Shown: positions 17,556 through 27,308 of the stretch, piece by piece
How positions within the stretch are numbered: position 1 is the first letter of the stretch
Layout: each line of letters begins with the position of its first letter
Assembly (NCBI GenBank): GCA_016280445.1
Contig: JAEEGS010000048.1
Coordinates: 31,526 to 95,525, forward strand
Length of the DNA: 64,000 bases
Direction of reading: 5' to 3'
Source of the DNA: Bacteroidaceae bacterium
Lineage (GTDB): Bacteria; Bacteroidota; Bacteroidia; Bacteroidales; Bacteroidaceae
Notes under the pieces: model-generated
The model's input: the letters and a program-made list of their open reading frames with translations, nothing else
Databases searched by the model: none
Told to the model about the DNA's origin: nothing
Position numbers and translations under genes: made by a program

Positions 17556-19961
17556 TTATTTGACATATAGTTTCTTACCATTATAAATATAAATGCCACG
17601 TGTGGGGTGTGCCACAGCCTGACCATTCAAGTTGTAGTAGGTTCCCTTGGCTGGCAGGTGTTGAATCGTGGCAATCTCGGTCGTTTCCTCCGATGGAATG
17701 AGATAAGCTCCCTGCAAATTAATGGAATTGTTCCAGTCCACTTTCAGGGCATTCAGATGCACAAACTCATCTATACGGTTCTTTCCATCGTTGGTGGTCG
17801 GGATGGTCTTCAGGTCTTCCAACGGAACGACAATGGCCTGATAGTCAGCATCCCAGTATGGGTCGTTCTCGTTGAAGGAGACCACAATCTGCTTCCACGG
17901 GCCATGTGCCACCAAGCGATTGGCAAGGATTCGGAGTCCACTGCCCGTGCCCCTCAGTACGAGATGCGTATAAGGAGTGAGGTCAGCATAATGGTTTTCT
18001 TCCACACCCACAAATCCTGCCACAGCAGTTCCACCTCCCGCATTTTGGCGCATGTGCCAATCCACTTCCACAGCCTTGTCCAAAGGCTCAGCATCAGCAC
18101 CCGTGCCATCCCACTCGTGGAACATGGAAGCGGTCATGCGTTCCCATCCTTCGGGCAGTTCGAAATCATCCACATTAACATAGCCCATGATGTTGTTCAG
18201 CACCAAAGAAGAACGTACGGGGAAATATTGGTTGAGCAGGCGGTTCCGTTCCTTCATGTAGGTGCCATCGACCGTGTAGAGATTCATGGTCGAACAATCC
18301 ACATCGCGACGGTAGTCGCCCCATCTTGCCGACTCGGCGTAGAGGGCTGTGGCAATAACGTTGTAGAGGCTGTCCCACACCTCCACAGCACTCTCAGGAC
18401 CTAAGAATCCGTCGTCAGCCAACACTTCCTTGGCACGGCGCAGATAACGTCGCGAGAAGTCTTCGTTTTGCAACAAGTTATGGAAAATGCCCGTCGGGTA
18501 ACTCTGACCATTGTTCTTGCTCAACACGTTCTCGTTGAGGTTGACCATAATTAATTCAGAATCCCAGCAAAGGAAGCGGAAACCCTGGCTACCTTCTCCA
18601 CGACGACGAATGGCATACCAGTTGTGGTGGTCCCAGTCGGTGTTACCACCATACTGGTTGATGAGCATGTAGTCGATGAAGGCGTCAATATCCAACAGCG
18701 GTTCCAGTTCCGGGTCGAGATGACCTTTGGCATCCTTACCCTGCAACAGATTGTAATACGTATCGTCACCTGCCTGAGCGGCCACCTGCACCATCTGATT
18801 GTAGGCATCCATGTCACCCTCTGCAGCCTCCAGATGGTTGCCGCCAGCCTCTTCCACCTTGATGACATCGATATCCGTTTTCGCGCCACCCAGATGGTCT
18901 TTGCCAAACTGTTCGTCCACACGCTCTGCCAGATTGTAGAGTCCCCAATACATGCCGTTCAGGAACAGATGCACATAGAGTGCATTCACACTCGTCCGAC
19001 CCATCTTCCGTTGTATGCGTCGTGCCCACACGTCGCGAGTGTACTGTGCCTTCTCACGGTTCGATTCCATCCAATGCTGCCACGCGTTGCCGAAATGGCA
19101 ACGCAACACAAGTTGGTCAAATTTCGCTGGTTCGTTCTCTCCAAAGAGCGGATACTTCAAAGATTTCTCCCCATACTCCTTCTTGAAGACCAAACGGAAC
19201 GAGTGCTTGGGGTTCTTCTCTGCCAAACGGCCATGACCACCATGCAGACGAAGTCCACACGTGACCGAGAATCCCTCTCCCGGCTCCTCATCCGTCGGAG
19301 CGTTCCAGAATTCCACGTTCGCAAAGCGAGTCCATCCATGTCCTGTGGCATCTCCCACTGGAGGTCCTGTAAAAATGTAGATACCACCACGGTCAGGGTC
19401 ATTCTCATGGCTAAACAGATTATCTTTGTCCGTCACAATGCTCACCACTGGCAGGCTTTTCAAGCCCTCCACCATCCGTGCCCGCAACACTGGGTCAGCC
19501 ACCATCTCCTCGTCCATGGCATAGTCAGCGATGGCCGTACCAACCGACTGGGTGAAGGCACCCCATTCCGATGGATAACCTTCTGGGTCAGCAGGTTGTG
19601 CCAGCACATCATCGATGAACAAATAAGTGGCGGTACAGATCTCCGACACACGCTCCTCATCTCGAAAAGCCGCCGCACGCACCACCGTATTGCCTTTCAC
19701 CTCAATCGCATCACCATACACAGCGCTGCTGGCGACAGGCTCACTACAGTCAAGCGTGTAGCGGATAACGGTTCCTTCCGTCATCACATCGTCTGGAGCC
19801 GTCACTTCCAGCGAGAAAGGTGCATCGCAAAATCCATGCGGATGGCTGAACGAGAGTTTCTGGGCAACCATCGGCATCGAACAAGCCAACAAGGCCACGA
19901 CCATCAGCAGCCGAACACTTTTCCCAAACGTCAGTTGAACAATATCATTTCTTTGTAGCAT
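17556..19961 (-). CDS. Secreted CotH-type protein with sorting-type tail
   Basis: The 801-residue product begins MLQRNDIVQLTFGK and has a signal peptide ending MPMVAQ; ATG 19961 is preferred over 20000, which lies nearer the promoter box at 20038-20045. Residues about 40-120 look like a chitobiase-C-terminal-type domain (YTLDCSEPVASS). Residues about 170-580 are a CotH-kinase-like domain, with RLHGGHGR, HSFRLVFKKEYG, LNGMYWGLYNLAERVD, NQYGGNTDWDHHNWY and FLCWDSE. The end (YYNLNGQAVAHPTRGIYIYN) is the shared tail. CotH proteins are atypical kinases in Bacillus and are common, with unknown role, in xylan and cellulose loci. No xylan function is established. Confidence 0.85.
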   Translation of the reverse strand: MLQRNDIVQLTFGKSVRLLMVVALLACSMPMVAQKLSFSHPHGFCDAPFSLEVTAPDDVMTEGTVIRYTLDCSEPVASSAVYGDAIEVKGNTVVRAAAFRDEERVSEICTATYLFIDDVLAQPADPEGYPSEWGAFTQSVGTAIADYAMDEEMVADPVLRARMVEGLKSLPVVSIVTDKDNLFSHENDPDRGGIYIFTGPPVGDATGHGWTRFANVEFWNAPTDEEPGEGFSVTCGLRLHGGHGRLAEKNPKHSFRLVFKKEYGEKSLKYPLFGENEPAKFDQLVLRCHFGNAWQHWMESNREKAQYTRDVWARRIQRKMGRTSVNALYVHLFLNGMYWGLYNLAERVDEQFGKDHLGGAKTDIDVIKVEEAGGNHLEAAEGDMDAYNQMVQVAAQAGDDTYYNLLQGKDAKGHLDPELEPLLDIDAFIDYMLINQYGGNTDWDHHNWYAIRRRGEGSQGFRFLCWDSELIMVNLNENVLSKNNGQSYPTGIFHNLLQNEDFSRRYLRRAKEVLADDGFLGPESAVEVWDSLYNVIATALYAESARWGDYRRDVDCSTMNLYTVDGTYMKERNRLLNQYFPVRSSLVLNNIMGYVNVDDFELPEGWERMTASMFHEWDGTGADAEPLDKAVEVDWHMRQNAGGGTAVAGFVGVEENHYADLTPYTHLVLRGTGSGLRILANRLVAHGPWKQIVVSFNENDPYWDADYQAIVVPLEDLKTIPTTNDGKNRIDEFVHLNALKVDWNNSINLQGAYLIPSEETTEIATIQHLPAKGTYYNLNGQAVAHPTRGIYIYNGKKLYVK

Positions 19962-20029
19962 AGTCGTAAAAGTAAATATCTTTAGGTATTTGTGTATCAA
20001 TTCAAAACATCTTGTTTCATATTAACAAA

Positions 20030-20078
20030 ACGTGCTGCAAAGTTATCCTTTTCGACAAGGAATCACTTTACAGCACGT
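20030..20078 (-). terminator. Hairpin after the GH43-CBM6-CE1 gene
   Basis: Arms 20030-20043 and 20065-20078 pair over 14 bp with one G-U wobble on the minus strand, followed by TTTTG. It lies 36 bp past the stop at 20114. The distal arm also holds the -7 box of the next gene. Confidence 0.7.
20038..20045 (-). promoter_or_regulatory. Promoter -7 box (TAACTTTG) for the CotH gene
   Basis: On the minus strand TAACTTTG matches TAnnTTTG and overlaps the hairpin arm at 20030-20043. Transcription would begin near 20031, giving a leader of about 70 nt to ATG 19961. No -33 TTTG was found. Confidence 0.45.
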
Positions 20079-20113
20079 ATCTTTTTCTTTGCATTTTGTT
20101 TCGGCAAAGACGC

Positions 20114-22816
20114 TCACCTCTTCTTTCTCACCTTCTTCACGGCTCCCTGCTCGTCTCTGACAATATTGATGCCCTGCTGCGGAGTGGGCAACTGAACACC
20201 CGAAAGCGAATAGACAGCAGCCGGTGCACTACCGTTTGCCGAAGGTTGCTCAATGGCCGTGGCCTCCTCATCAGAAACAGCATAAAGAGCCAGTTGAGAG
20301 ATGTTGATGACATCTGAGGTTGACGTTCGGGTGAGCGTGAGTTTACATTCGCCCCAATCTTCGTTCATATGGAAGAGGAACGACGCATCTCCTCCTACTG
20401 GAACTGATTTGTTCAGCAAGAAAGTCTTCTTGCCCGTCACCAGTTGCAGTTTCAGCATCATGAGCTTTCCTGCTTCACCTTCAGAATGGAAGCACAGCCG
20501 ATAATAGCCCTTGGTCAACTGCAAGGAGTGATAGACGTTTTGATTACTACTTGTGTTTTGGTCACCTCCAAACCTCAGGAGTGTTGTGCTTGAGTTCACC
20601 GTCCAGCCATGCTTCTTCGGTTCATAGCCATCTGTCTCGATACGAGGCATCCATCGGAAAGTTTCGTCGCGTGGAGCATCGAACGTGTATTGGTTGAAGA
20701 AGTTCCACATGGTCTGCGAAGAGTTGCCCTCTGGCGTATTTGCGCTGAAAGCAAGATGTCCCATGCCATCCATCTCATAGTAAATGTATGGAAAACTGCC
20801 CTCCCCCGCTTCATACACGCTCTTGTCATATTTACCAGCCACCGAGGTCTTCTCAGGCACAGGATTCGCACCCAGACGTGCCACCATCTCATCAACAATC
20901 GTTGGCATGAGTGAATACTTCACAAAATCATCGCTCTTACCATGAATGTGGAGGAATGGAACGGGTCGCACACCTGTGTGATGCAGGTGGAACTCGTTCA
21001 ACGGGAAACCGCTAATGGAGGCATAGGAGGCAAACAAGTTGTTGCACGTATTGGTCAAAGCATAGGTCATCATGCCACCATTGGAGAAGCCGCAACAATA
21101 GATGCGGTTGCGGTCAATAGGATAGTTTGTTGCCACGTCCTCTACTATAGCGCGAATGAAGTCAACATCTGCATTTTCTTCGCCCGAGGCATCCCAACCT
21201 GTCACAGTTCCGCCAAACACAGGGAAGAAGATTTCCTTGCCTTGGGGATAGACCACGATGAAACCCTCCTTGTCAGCAATGTCTGTACCCATCGGAGACT
21301 TGTCCGTCATGTGGCCACTTGCACCATGCAAGGACACCACCAGAGGAACGGATGACTTGCACGATTGGGGCACATAGAGCCAGTAGGAACGCTCCTCGCC
21401 ATTCACATTGATAGAAACCGACTTGTCGGCAGGTTCCACCTTCTCCGCAAACTGCCAGCTGTCGAAGTCGAACAACGATTGGCCCGTACCAGAGAACGTG
21501 AAGAAAATGTCACAAACACCCTTAATGGTAGGAGCCAAGGCACATTCCACGTCCACCCATTCGCCGTCAGTTGCCACTATTGGCACCCTGGCCCTGGCGG
21601 CGCTTGACTTACTGCCGACACGCACCAGAAGTGTGCCCTTACCCGCAGAGCGAACCCTCACCTTGATGGAAGCAGCTCCTTTCGAGCCAAAGTCCACGTT
21701 GCGCACCTTCACATAGTCGCCCGAACTAATATTGGTCACATAGCACCCGTTGTAATCACCCTCACACTTCACACCAGAGCATTGGTTGATGGTCTCAGCC
21801 TCTTGGCGCTCATAGGGGTTCAGCGTCTGCAAAGGCGCCACGCCCTCGCTCGTAAACGAGATAAAGGGGATGGAGCCATCTTCATTCGGCGTAAACTCTT
21901 CCACACAAGTGGAACGCTTGTAACCGCCACCGCCTGGCAGTTTGCCATTGTGATAGAACATATAATGATGTCCCTTGTACTCTACGCTACCGCCATGAAT
22001 GGTGAAACTTCCATCAGCCTCTCCCATCACTTTGCCTTGATACGTCCAAGGACCTTTAATATTGTCGGCTGTAGAATAAGCCCAATGCTCAGGCACACCA
22101 CCAGCGGCATACTCCAAATAGTATTTGCCATTCTTCTTGTAAATCCACGATGCCTCCTCAAAGTTCGTCTTCGGATTATTATTATCATCATAGCCTTTGT
22201 AGGGTCCGAAAGCGGACTCGCTCTTCGTCGTCACCTCCTTCTCGCCACCCGTGATGGCCGTCATCGTTTTGGTCAGTTTGGTATACCACAGCATGTTGTT
22301 GCCGTAGAACAGGTAGGCCTGTCCATCGTCGTCAATCATCACCGTCGGGTCAATCTTGAACCATCCTTTCACCAGCGGTTTCCTGATGGGGTCCTTATAA
22401 GGTCCTGCGGGCGAGTTGGCCACAGCCACACCAATACCCGGGTAGGCCTCTCCCTTGATGGTGGCTGTCACATACCAATACCACTTGCCGTTGCGTTCAA
22501 TGCACTGGCTGGCCCAGCAGTCATTGTCCTGCTTAGCCCACGATGAGAACGTGGCTGAAGTCAACGGGGTGCCACGATACGTCCAGTTCACCATGTCCAC
22601 CGTGCTGTAGAGCAGCCAGTCCTTCATGGTGAAATAACCATTTTCCGTCACGTCTTCGTCGTGGTCAACGAAGAGATAGAGCGTGTCACCATGCACATAA
22701 GGTGCCGGGTCGGCCGTATAACGGTCACAGATAATCGGGTTTTGAGCCCACATGACCACGACCGTCATCCATGCCGCGCCGCATGACATCACATGCTTCC
22801 ATACATTTTTCAACAT
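20114..22816 (-). CDS. Trifunctional-type GH43 - CBM6 - CE1 enzyme
   Basis: The 900-residue product starts at ATG 22816 (leader about MLKNVWKHVMSCGAAWMTVV, cut after MWA). Residues about 26-330 are a GH43 propeller: D36 (TADPAP) base, D156 (KIDPTV) modulator, E221 (NFEEAS) acid. Residues about 337-457 are a CBM6 (QEAETINQCSGVK; FDFDSW). Residues about 465-740 are a CE1 esterase with S578 in CGFSNGG and a probable His in GMGHLAF. A beta domain and a basic tail (QQGINIVRDEQGAVKKVRKK) end it. One polypeptide could thus remove arabinose and its ferulate while bound to xylan. The tail only loosely resembles that of its neighbours. Confidence 0.92.
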   Translation of the reverse strand: MLKNVWKHVMSCGAAWMTVVVMWAQNPIICDRYTADPAPYVHGDTLYLFVDHDEDVTENGYFTMKDWLLYSTVDMVNWTYRGTPLTSATFSSWAKQDNDCWASQCIERNGKWYWYVTATIKGEAYPGIGVAVANSPAGPYKDPIRKPLVKGWFKIDPTVMIDDDGQAYLFYGNNMLWYTKLTKTMTAITGGEKEVTTKSESAFGPYKGYDDNNNPKTNFEEASWIYKKNGKYYLEYAAGGVPEHWAYSTADNIKGPWTYQGKVMGEADGSFTIHGGSVEYKGHHYMFYHNGKLPGGGGYKRSTCVEEFTPNEDGSIPFISFTSEGVAPLQTLNPYERQEAETINQCSGVKCEGDYNGCYVTNISSGDYVKVRNVDFGSKGAASIKVRVRSAGKGTLLVRVGSKSSAARARVPIVATDGEWVDVECALAPTIKGVCDIFFTFSGTGQSLFDFDSWQFAEKVEPADKSVSINVNGEERSYWLYVPQSCKSSVPLVVSLHGASGHMTDKSPMGTDIADKEGFIVVYPQGKEIFFPVFGGTVTGWDASGEENADVDFIRAIVEDVATNYPIDRNRIYCCGFSNGGMMTYALTNTCNNLFASYASISGFPLNEFHLHHTGVRPVPFLHIHGKSDDFVKYSLMPTIVDEMVARLGANPVPEKTSVAGKYDKSVYEAGEGSFPYIYYEMDGMGHLAFSANTPEGNSSQTMWNFFNQYTFDAPRDETFRWMPRIETDGYEPKKHGWTVNSSTTLLRFGGDQNTSSNQNVYHSLQLTKGYYRLCFHSEGEAGKLMMLKLQLVTGKKTFLLNKSVPVGGDASFLFHMNEDWGECKLTLTRTSTSDVINISQLALYAVSDEEATAIEQPSANGSAPAAVYSLSGVQLPTPQQGINIVRDEQGAVKKVRKKR

Positions 22817-22837
22817 ATATCGTTCGTTTTGATTAAA

Positions 22838-22880
22838 AACTTTGCAAGGCAGAAGCCTTCGACTTCTGCCTTGCAAAGTT
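22838..22880 (-). terminator. Perfect 18-bp hairpin after the GH115 gene
   Basis: Arms 22838-22855 and 22863-22880 are perfectly complementary over 18 bp with a 7-nt loop; on the minus strand the stem runs into TTTTTAATC. It lies 55 bp past the GH115 stop and only 21 bp before the next start codon. Confidence 0.8.
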
Positions 22881-22881
22881 A
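22874..22881 (-). promoter_or_regulatory. Promoter -7 box (TAACTTTG) for the GH43-CBM6-CE1 gene
   Basis: TAACTTTG on the minus strand overlaps the first arm of the hairpin at 22838-22880. A transcript starting about 7 nt on would begin inside the arm, so terminator and promoter share the same bases. No -33 TTTG is apparent. Confidence 0.45.
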
Positions 22882-22934
22882 CACATTATATATAAATGCC
22901 ATTTGCGGCCATGTTGCATAAATGGCCATTCATG

Positions 22935-25337
22935 TTACATACGATACGTGATTTTCTGCACCACCTGTCCTGGGTCGCCAATGACCAGCGTGAGGGTATG
23001 ACGGCGACGGGTACGGTCGATGGGCAATGTGAGCACGAAATCCTTGCGGTTTTCAAGCACTTGGAGTTTCCAGGGGAAGGACCATTCTTCGAATTTGTTT
23101 TCACACACCACAGGGGTGCCGCCGTCGAGGCTAACCCCCAAACGGTTGCTGCGGTCGAGAGTGACCGGCCAGAAGGGGACCACCGACACACAAATCTGGA
23201 TGCTGTCACCCTGTACATCTTCCACCACAAAAGGCAAGTCAATGTGCTGGGAAGTGAGGCTGGCAGGGTCTTGCACCGGGTCGAGGGGCTGTCCCATCTG
23301 AAGTGCGAGCCAATCGGTGCCGATGCCTTCGAGGAGACGGAAGGGAGATTTGGCAGCCACCTTAGCAAAGTCCAGCTTGTGAGAGAAGTTCGTGTACCGC
23401 TGACTCTCTGGAAGTTGATGCTCCGTCATAGGAGCCGTGACGAGTTCAGGCATGAGTTGGTATTTGGCACAAAAGCCTGGAGGTATCTCCGAAATCATCT
23501 GGTTCCACTTGCCATCGAGTTGGGTGTTGTAGGCGGTAAGCAGCGTTTGGATGCTGTCGAAAGCCTGCGTGGCTTCCCGTGCCGCCTCGGCGCCGCCTGT
23601 CTCGTGATTGCGTTGTGCCATGAGGAACTTGCGGTTCATCTGATAGGCAGACTTCACGCTATAGGCGATGATTTCGAAGAATGAGGGTCGGTAGGCCTGT
23701 GGCAGTTGCTGCATGATGGCATCGATGCGGTCGGAGATGGCCTGATAGTCTGCCAAACGCTTCTGTGCCGTGCCTGTCTCGAACGAGAAATCCGTATCGT
23801 GCAGCAGATTGTTCTCCTGACTGTCCCACTCCATCTCGTATCCCATGAACTCGGGCTTTCTGTCCCATGCCAGACGATAGTAGGTGTCGAGTATCTGTTG
23901 GAAGTCACGTTCGTATTTCTTACCATAGATGGAAGCGAGCCACTGAGCCTGATAGCGGTTCACATTCTCGTAGGAGAAGGCCGAGAAGTCCCATGCCATA
24001 TCGAAGAAATGCTGCACCTCCATCTCCAAGGGCTTGATGTCGCCTACATTGAGCAGCCAGTAGCGGTCGGCACCTGCATCGTAGGCCTTCTTCAATTCCT
24101 CGTACATGAGCATGGGTGCCGTGGTGGCTATCCAGAGATTGTCGTGAGGAGTGCCCAAATAACTCAGGTGATAATAAACACCGCTGCCACCCGAGCGTTG
24201 ACGTTCAGCATCGTTCGAGACCCTCTTCATGTAGCCGTAGTTATCATCTGGCCACACGAGGGTGATGTCATCGGGCACTCGCAGCCCTGCATCGTAGATG
24301 TCAAGCGTTTCCTTGTAGGGAACAAATATCTGGGGAATGTCGGTGGCCACCCTGCCCTTGTGGGTTTCCAAAATCTGTCGTTGGTCGGCAAACACCTGTT
24401 CGAGCGTACGGGCACGCACCTTGGGGTCTTTAGAGCCCCTCATGGCCTCATCGTGCAGACCACGCATACCCGTTGTATAGATATTGTCATATTGAGCCGT
24501 CTCGCGCAGACGGGCATCAAACTTCTTCCAGATGGTCTCCTTGTTGGTCAGGTAGTTCCATTCGCCATCACGCTCCTTGTCCCACTCCGAATGAGCCGCA
24601 TTGTTGAAAAGCATCGGCTCACAATGGCTCGTGGTAATCATAATGCCCCACTCGGCTGCCACTTTCTGGCTCTCCGGATGGCTGTAGAAAGCACCTGTGC
24701 AGGAATGCATGGCTGGAGCCAGCATATTGCCCTTCAGACGCAGTATCAGTTCACACACCTTGTCGTAGGTCTTGGGGCCGATATCCTTCAAGTCCTTCTC
24801 GAAGGTATGCGCCGACCAAGTCTTCAATCCCCAGTCTTCGTCGTTGATGAAGAAACCGCGATACTTGACCGATGGCGACTTTGAGGTGAAGTTCTCCTTG
24901 TAGTCGAGAGTAGTCCTTTTCTGAACAGGCACATCGGCAAACCAATACCACGGCGACACGCCGATGCGCTCACTCACATGCAGCACTCCGTAGGCCAAGC
25001 CACGAGGGTCACTTCCGATGATGATGAGACGATTGCCACGCGTCACAATCCTGTAACGCTCCCAACCGCGCAAATCAGCCACATCCACCCCACTCTCCAG
25101 TTCTGCCGCATGGTCGGCTGTGGCCAACACGACGGAAGCCCCTTCTGGAACACGGTTCGTGACTGCCGGCCGCACACCTGTCACCCGTTCGATGTCTTCA
25201 CTCAGCACCGATGCCATCTTCTTCACCAAAGCAGCATCAGCCTCCGAAGTCACAATCTGACAGCGCTTCAGGTCAACCGCCTTCACACACATCACCGCAC
25301 ACCACGCGGCCACCAGCAATAATACCTTTCTTTTCAT
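22935..25337 (-). CDS. GH115 xylan alpha-1,2-glucuronidase
   Basis: The 800-residue product has signal peptide MKRKVLLLVAAWCAVMCVKA. The GH115 pattern is clear: an N-terminal domain with VIIGSDPRGLAYGVLHVSER-like sequence (IIIGSDPRGLAYGVLHVSER), then YRGFFINDEDWGL, LKGNMLAPAMHSC, TSHCEPMLFNNA, TTGMRGLHDEAM and LVWPDDNYGYMKR. GH115 enzymes remove 4-O-methyl-glucuronic acid from internal or terminal xylose residues. About 800 residues is slightly shorter than GH115 proteins with a full C-terminal binding domain. It is first in the enzyme block, with its own promoter box at 25359-25366. Confidence 0.95.
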   Translation of the reverse strand: MKRKVLLLVAAWCAVMCVKAVDLKRCQIVTSEADAALVKKMASVLSEDIERVTGVRPAVTNRVPEGASVVLATADHAAELESGVDVADLRGWERYRIVTRGNRLIIIGSDPRGLAYGVLHVSERIGVSPWYWFADVPVQKRTTLDYKENFTSKSPSVKYRGFFINDEDWGLKTWSAHTFEKDLKDIGPKTYDKVCELILRLKGNMLAPAMHSCTGAFYSHPESQKVAAEWGIMITTSHCEPMLFNNAAHSEWDKERDGEWNYLTNKETIWKKFDARLRETAQYDNIYTTGMRGLHDEAMRGSKDPKVRARTLEQVFADQRQILETHKGRVATDIPQIFVPYKETLDIYDAGLRVPDDITLVWPDDNYGYMKRVSNDAERQRSGGSGVYYHLSYLGTPHDNLWIATTAPMLMYEELKKAYDAGADRYWLLNVGDIKPLEMEVQHFFDMAWDFSAFSYENVNRYQAQWLASIYGKKYERDFQQILDTYYRLAWDRKPEFMGYEMEWDSQENNLLHDTDFSFETGTAQKRLADYQAISDRIDAIMQQLPQAYRPSFFEIIAYSVKSAYQMNRKFLMAQRNHETGGAEAAREATQAFDSIQTLLTAYNTQLDGKWNQMISEIPPGFCAKYQLMPELVTAPMTEHQLPESQRYTNFSHKLDFAKVAAKSPFRLLEGIGTDWLALQMGQPLDPVQDPASLTSQHIDLPFVVEDVQGDSIQICVSVVPFWPVTLDRSNRLGVSLDGGTPVVCENKFEEWSFPWKLQVLENRKDFVLTLPIDRTRRRHTLTLVIGDPGQVVQKITYRM

Positions 25338-25358
25338 ACTTCAATGGTCAATTTTTGA

Positions 25359-25366
25359 CAAAGGTA
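25359..25366 (-). promoter_or_regulatory. Promoter -7 box (TACCTTTG) for the enzyme block
   Basis: TACCTTTG on the minus strand lies 22 bp before the GH115 start. No clean -33 box is seen. It would give a leader of about 15 nt. Confidence 0.5.
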
Positions 25367-25485
25367 CGAACATCATACCACACAGTCCACTTGGGTATGT
25401 ATCATTTTCTTGCCCTTTTGTTGCAAACAAACACCTTCCAGCCCAAGGATGCCCTTCGACACACATCATGGATGTCTGGGGTGCG

Positions 25486-27281
25486 TTATGGCAATGGTGT
25501 TAATGGATATACGAGATTCACGATCAGGATATTGGCAGCAAGGATGATGATGTTCATCAGCAAGCCGATGCGGACGAAATCGCTGAAGCGGTAGCCACCT
25601 GGGCCGTACACCAACATGTGGGTGGGCGAACCGATAGGCGTAGCAAAACTGCTGCTGACACTCACCATCAAGGCTATGAGGAAGGGGAATGGATCGTAAC
25701 CCAACTTCTCGGCGGCCTCGTACATGATGGGGAAGAACATGGCACCAGCCGCTGTATTTGAGATGAACTCGGTGACGAAGGTGCCGACAAGACAGACAGC
25801 GGTCATCACCACAATCGGGTTAGTGCCGCAGACGTTGAGGATGCCGTTGGCCAGACACTCTGCAATGCCCGTTTTCTGGATAGCAAGGCCGAGGACGGCG
25901 CTACCGGCAAAGACCATGAGAATCTCCCAGTTGACGGCCCGCATGGCCTGCTCCATGTTACAGCAACGGAAGATAAGCATGGCTGCAGCTGCCAAGAAGG
26001 CACATTGCAAAAGTGGTATGACGTCAAGAGCCGAGAGCACCACCATGGTAATCATGATGGCAGTAGAGATGAGCGTACCGTACCCGATGTTAGGCACGTC
26101 TTCGGAATCAAAGAAGTGGAGATCATTCTTCAAAGTAGAAGTGTTGAGGTTGATTTTCCTCGGACACACCAACAGCAGCGTGTCGCCAGCCTGCAGCACC
26201 ACGTTTCGTGGTGCCTGATTGATACGTTCACCACGTCGGGCAACAGCCGCCAGCGTCACATTGTTATCCTTCTCAAACGAACCGCCGCCGATAGTCTGCC
26301 CTATCAGACGGCTGCCGAAGGTGATGTATGCCGTTCGCAATTGACAACGATCGTCTATCTCGTTGATGGAAAAGATATGGTGGTCGGCGCTCACCAACTG
26401 GTGGGTGTATGCCATCTCAATCAATTCGTCTATCTGGCCGGCATAAACCAGATGGTCACCACCCATGATGGGCTCATCCTCCGAGATGGGCAACGAAGAC
26501 TCGTCGAAGTGATGCATCTCGATTAGGCTGCCGCCTTTGACGTGGAAAAGGCCAGCCTCGCCCAACGTCTTTCCGATATAAGGATTATCCGACGGAACCT
26601 GCAACTCCACAGTATAGTCGCTCGTCGACTCGAAAGCACTCTCAGGGACCTTGCGGTCGGGCAACAGGCGACGCATGGCAATGACCGACAGCACGCCAAT
26701 GCCCAGACAGAACAATCCAGGGATAGTCGTGGCCAGAATATTCATGGCCTCACCCGTCTTCTCCTCGTAGAGTCCGCTGATAATCAGGTTCGGCGGCGTA
26801 CCGATCAAGGACAGACACCACCCATTCCCGAGGCATAACTCAGGGGAATGAGCAATTTCGAGGGCGAAATGCCCAGTTTCTTGGCCCACATCTTGACGAT
26901 GCCGACAAAAAGCGTCACCACGGTCGTGTTGCTGAGAAACGCACTAAGCGCAGCCACTGGCAGCATCAGTCGCATCACCGCCTTCGAATAACTGCTGGGT
27001 GTTCCGAGCAGATACCTCACGATACATTGCAGCACACCCGTGTGCATCAGTCCTGCGACAACCACGAAGAGCACGCCGACGGTAATGACCGACGTACCAC
27101 TAAAACCCGAAAACGCATCTTTCGCATCGAGCACACCCGTGACAAAGAGCACACCGATGGCTCCGAGGAACACCAAATCGCTGCGCCACTTGGTAAACAA
27201 CAGAATACTGAACATGCCCAGCACCGTCACGATGGTGATCCAGGCATCAAGGCCGAAGCCTAAAAACATGATTGAGTCCAT
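25486..27281 (-). pseudogene. SLC13/DASS-type transporter with TrkA-C domains, disrupted by a frameshift
   Basis: Two overlapping frames encode one protein. The upstream frame (27281 to about 26811) starts MDSIMFLGFGLDAWITIVTV and ends ...SYASGMGGVC; the other continues LIGTPPNLIISGLYEEKTGE to 25486. The family expects ...GGVCTLIGTPPNL, so one base is missing near 26810. The rest is intact: about twelve membrane segments and two cytoplasmic TrkA-C domains (near residues 215-280 and 300-370 of the joined protein). Such proteins carry dicarboxylates, sulfate or similar anions with Na+. It lies between the SusC/D operon and the enzyme block. A sequencing error is a real alternative to true inactivation. 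Confidence 0.85.
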
Positions 27282-27300
27282 ACATTAGTTCATCTCTCTA

Positions 27301-27308
27301 CAAAGGTA
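27301..27308 (-). promoter_or_regulatory. Promoter -7 box (TACCTTTG) for the transporter gene
   Basis: TACCTTTG on the minus strand lies 20 bp before ATG 27281. No TTTG is seen at the ideal -33 spacing. Confidence 0.5.

Noticed and set aside
18624..19958. Plus-strand open frame of 444 codons opposite the CotH gene
   Set aside because: Antisense shadow; rich in His, Arg and Cys without any fold pattern.
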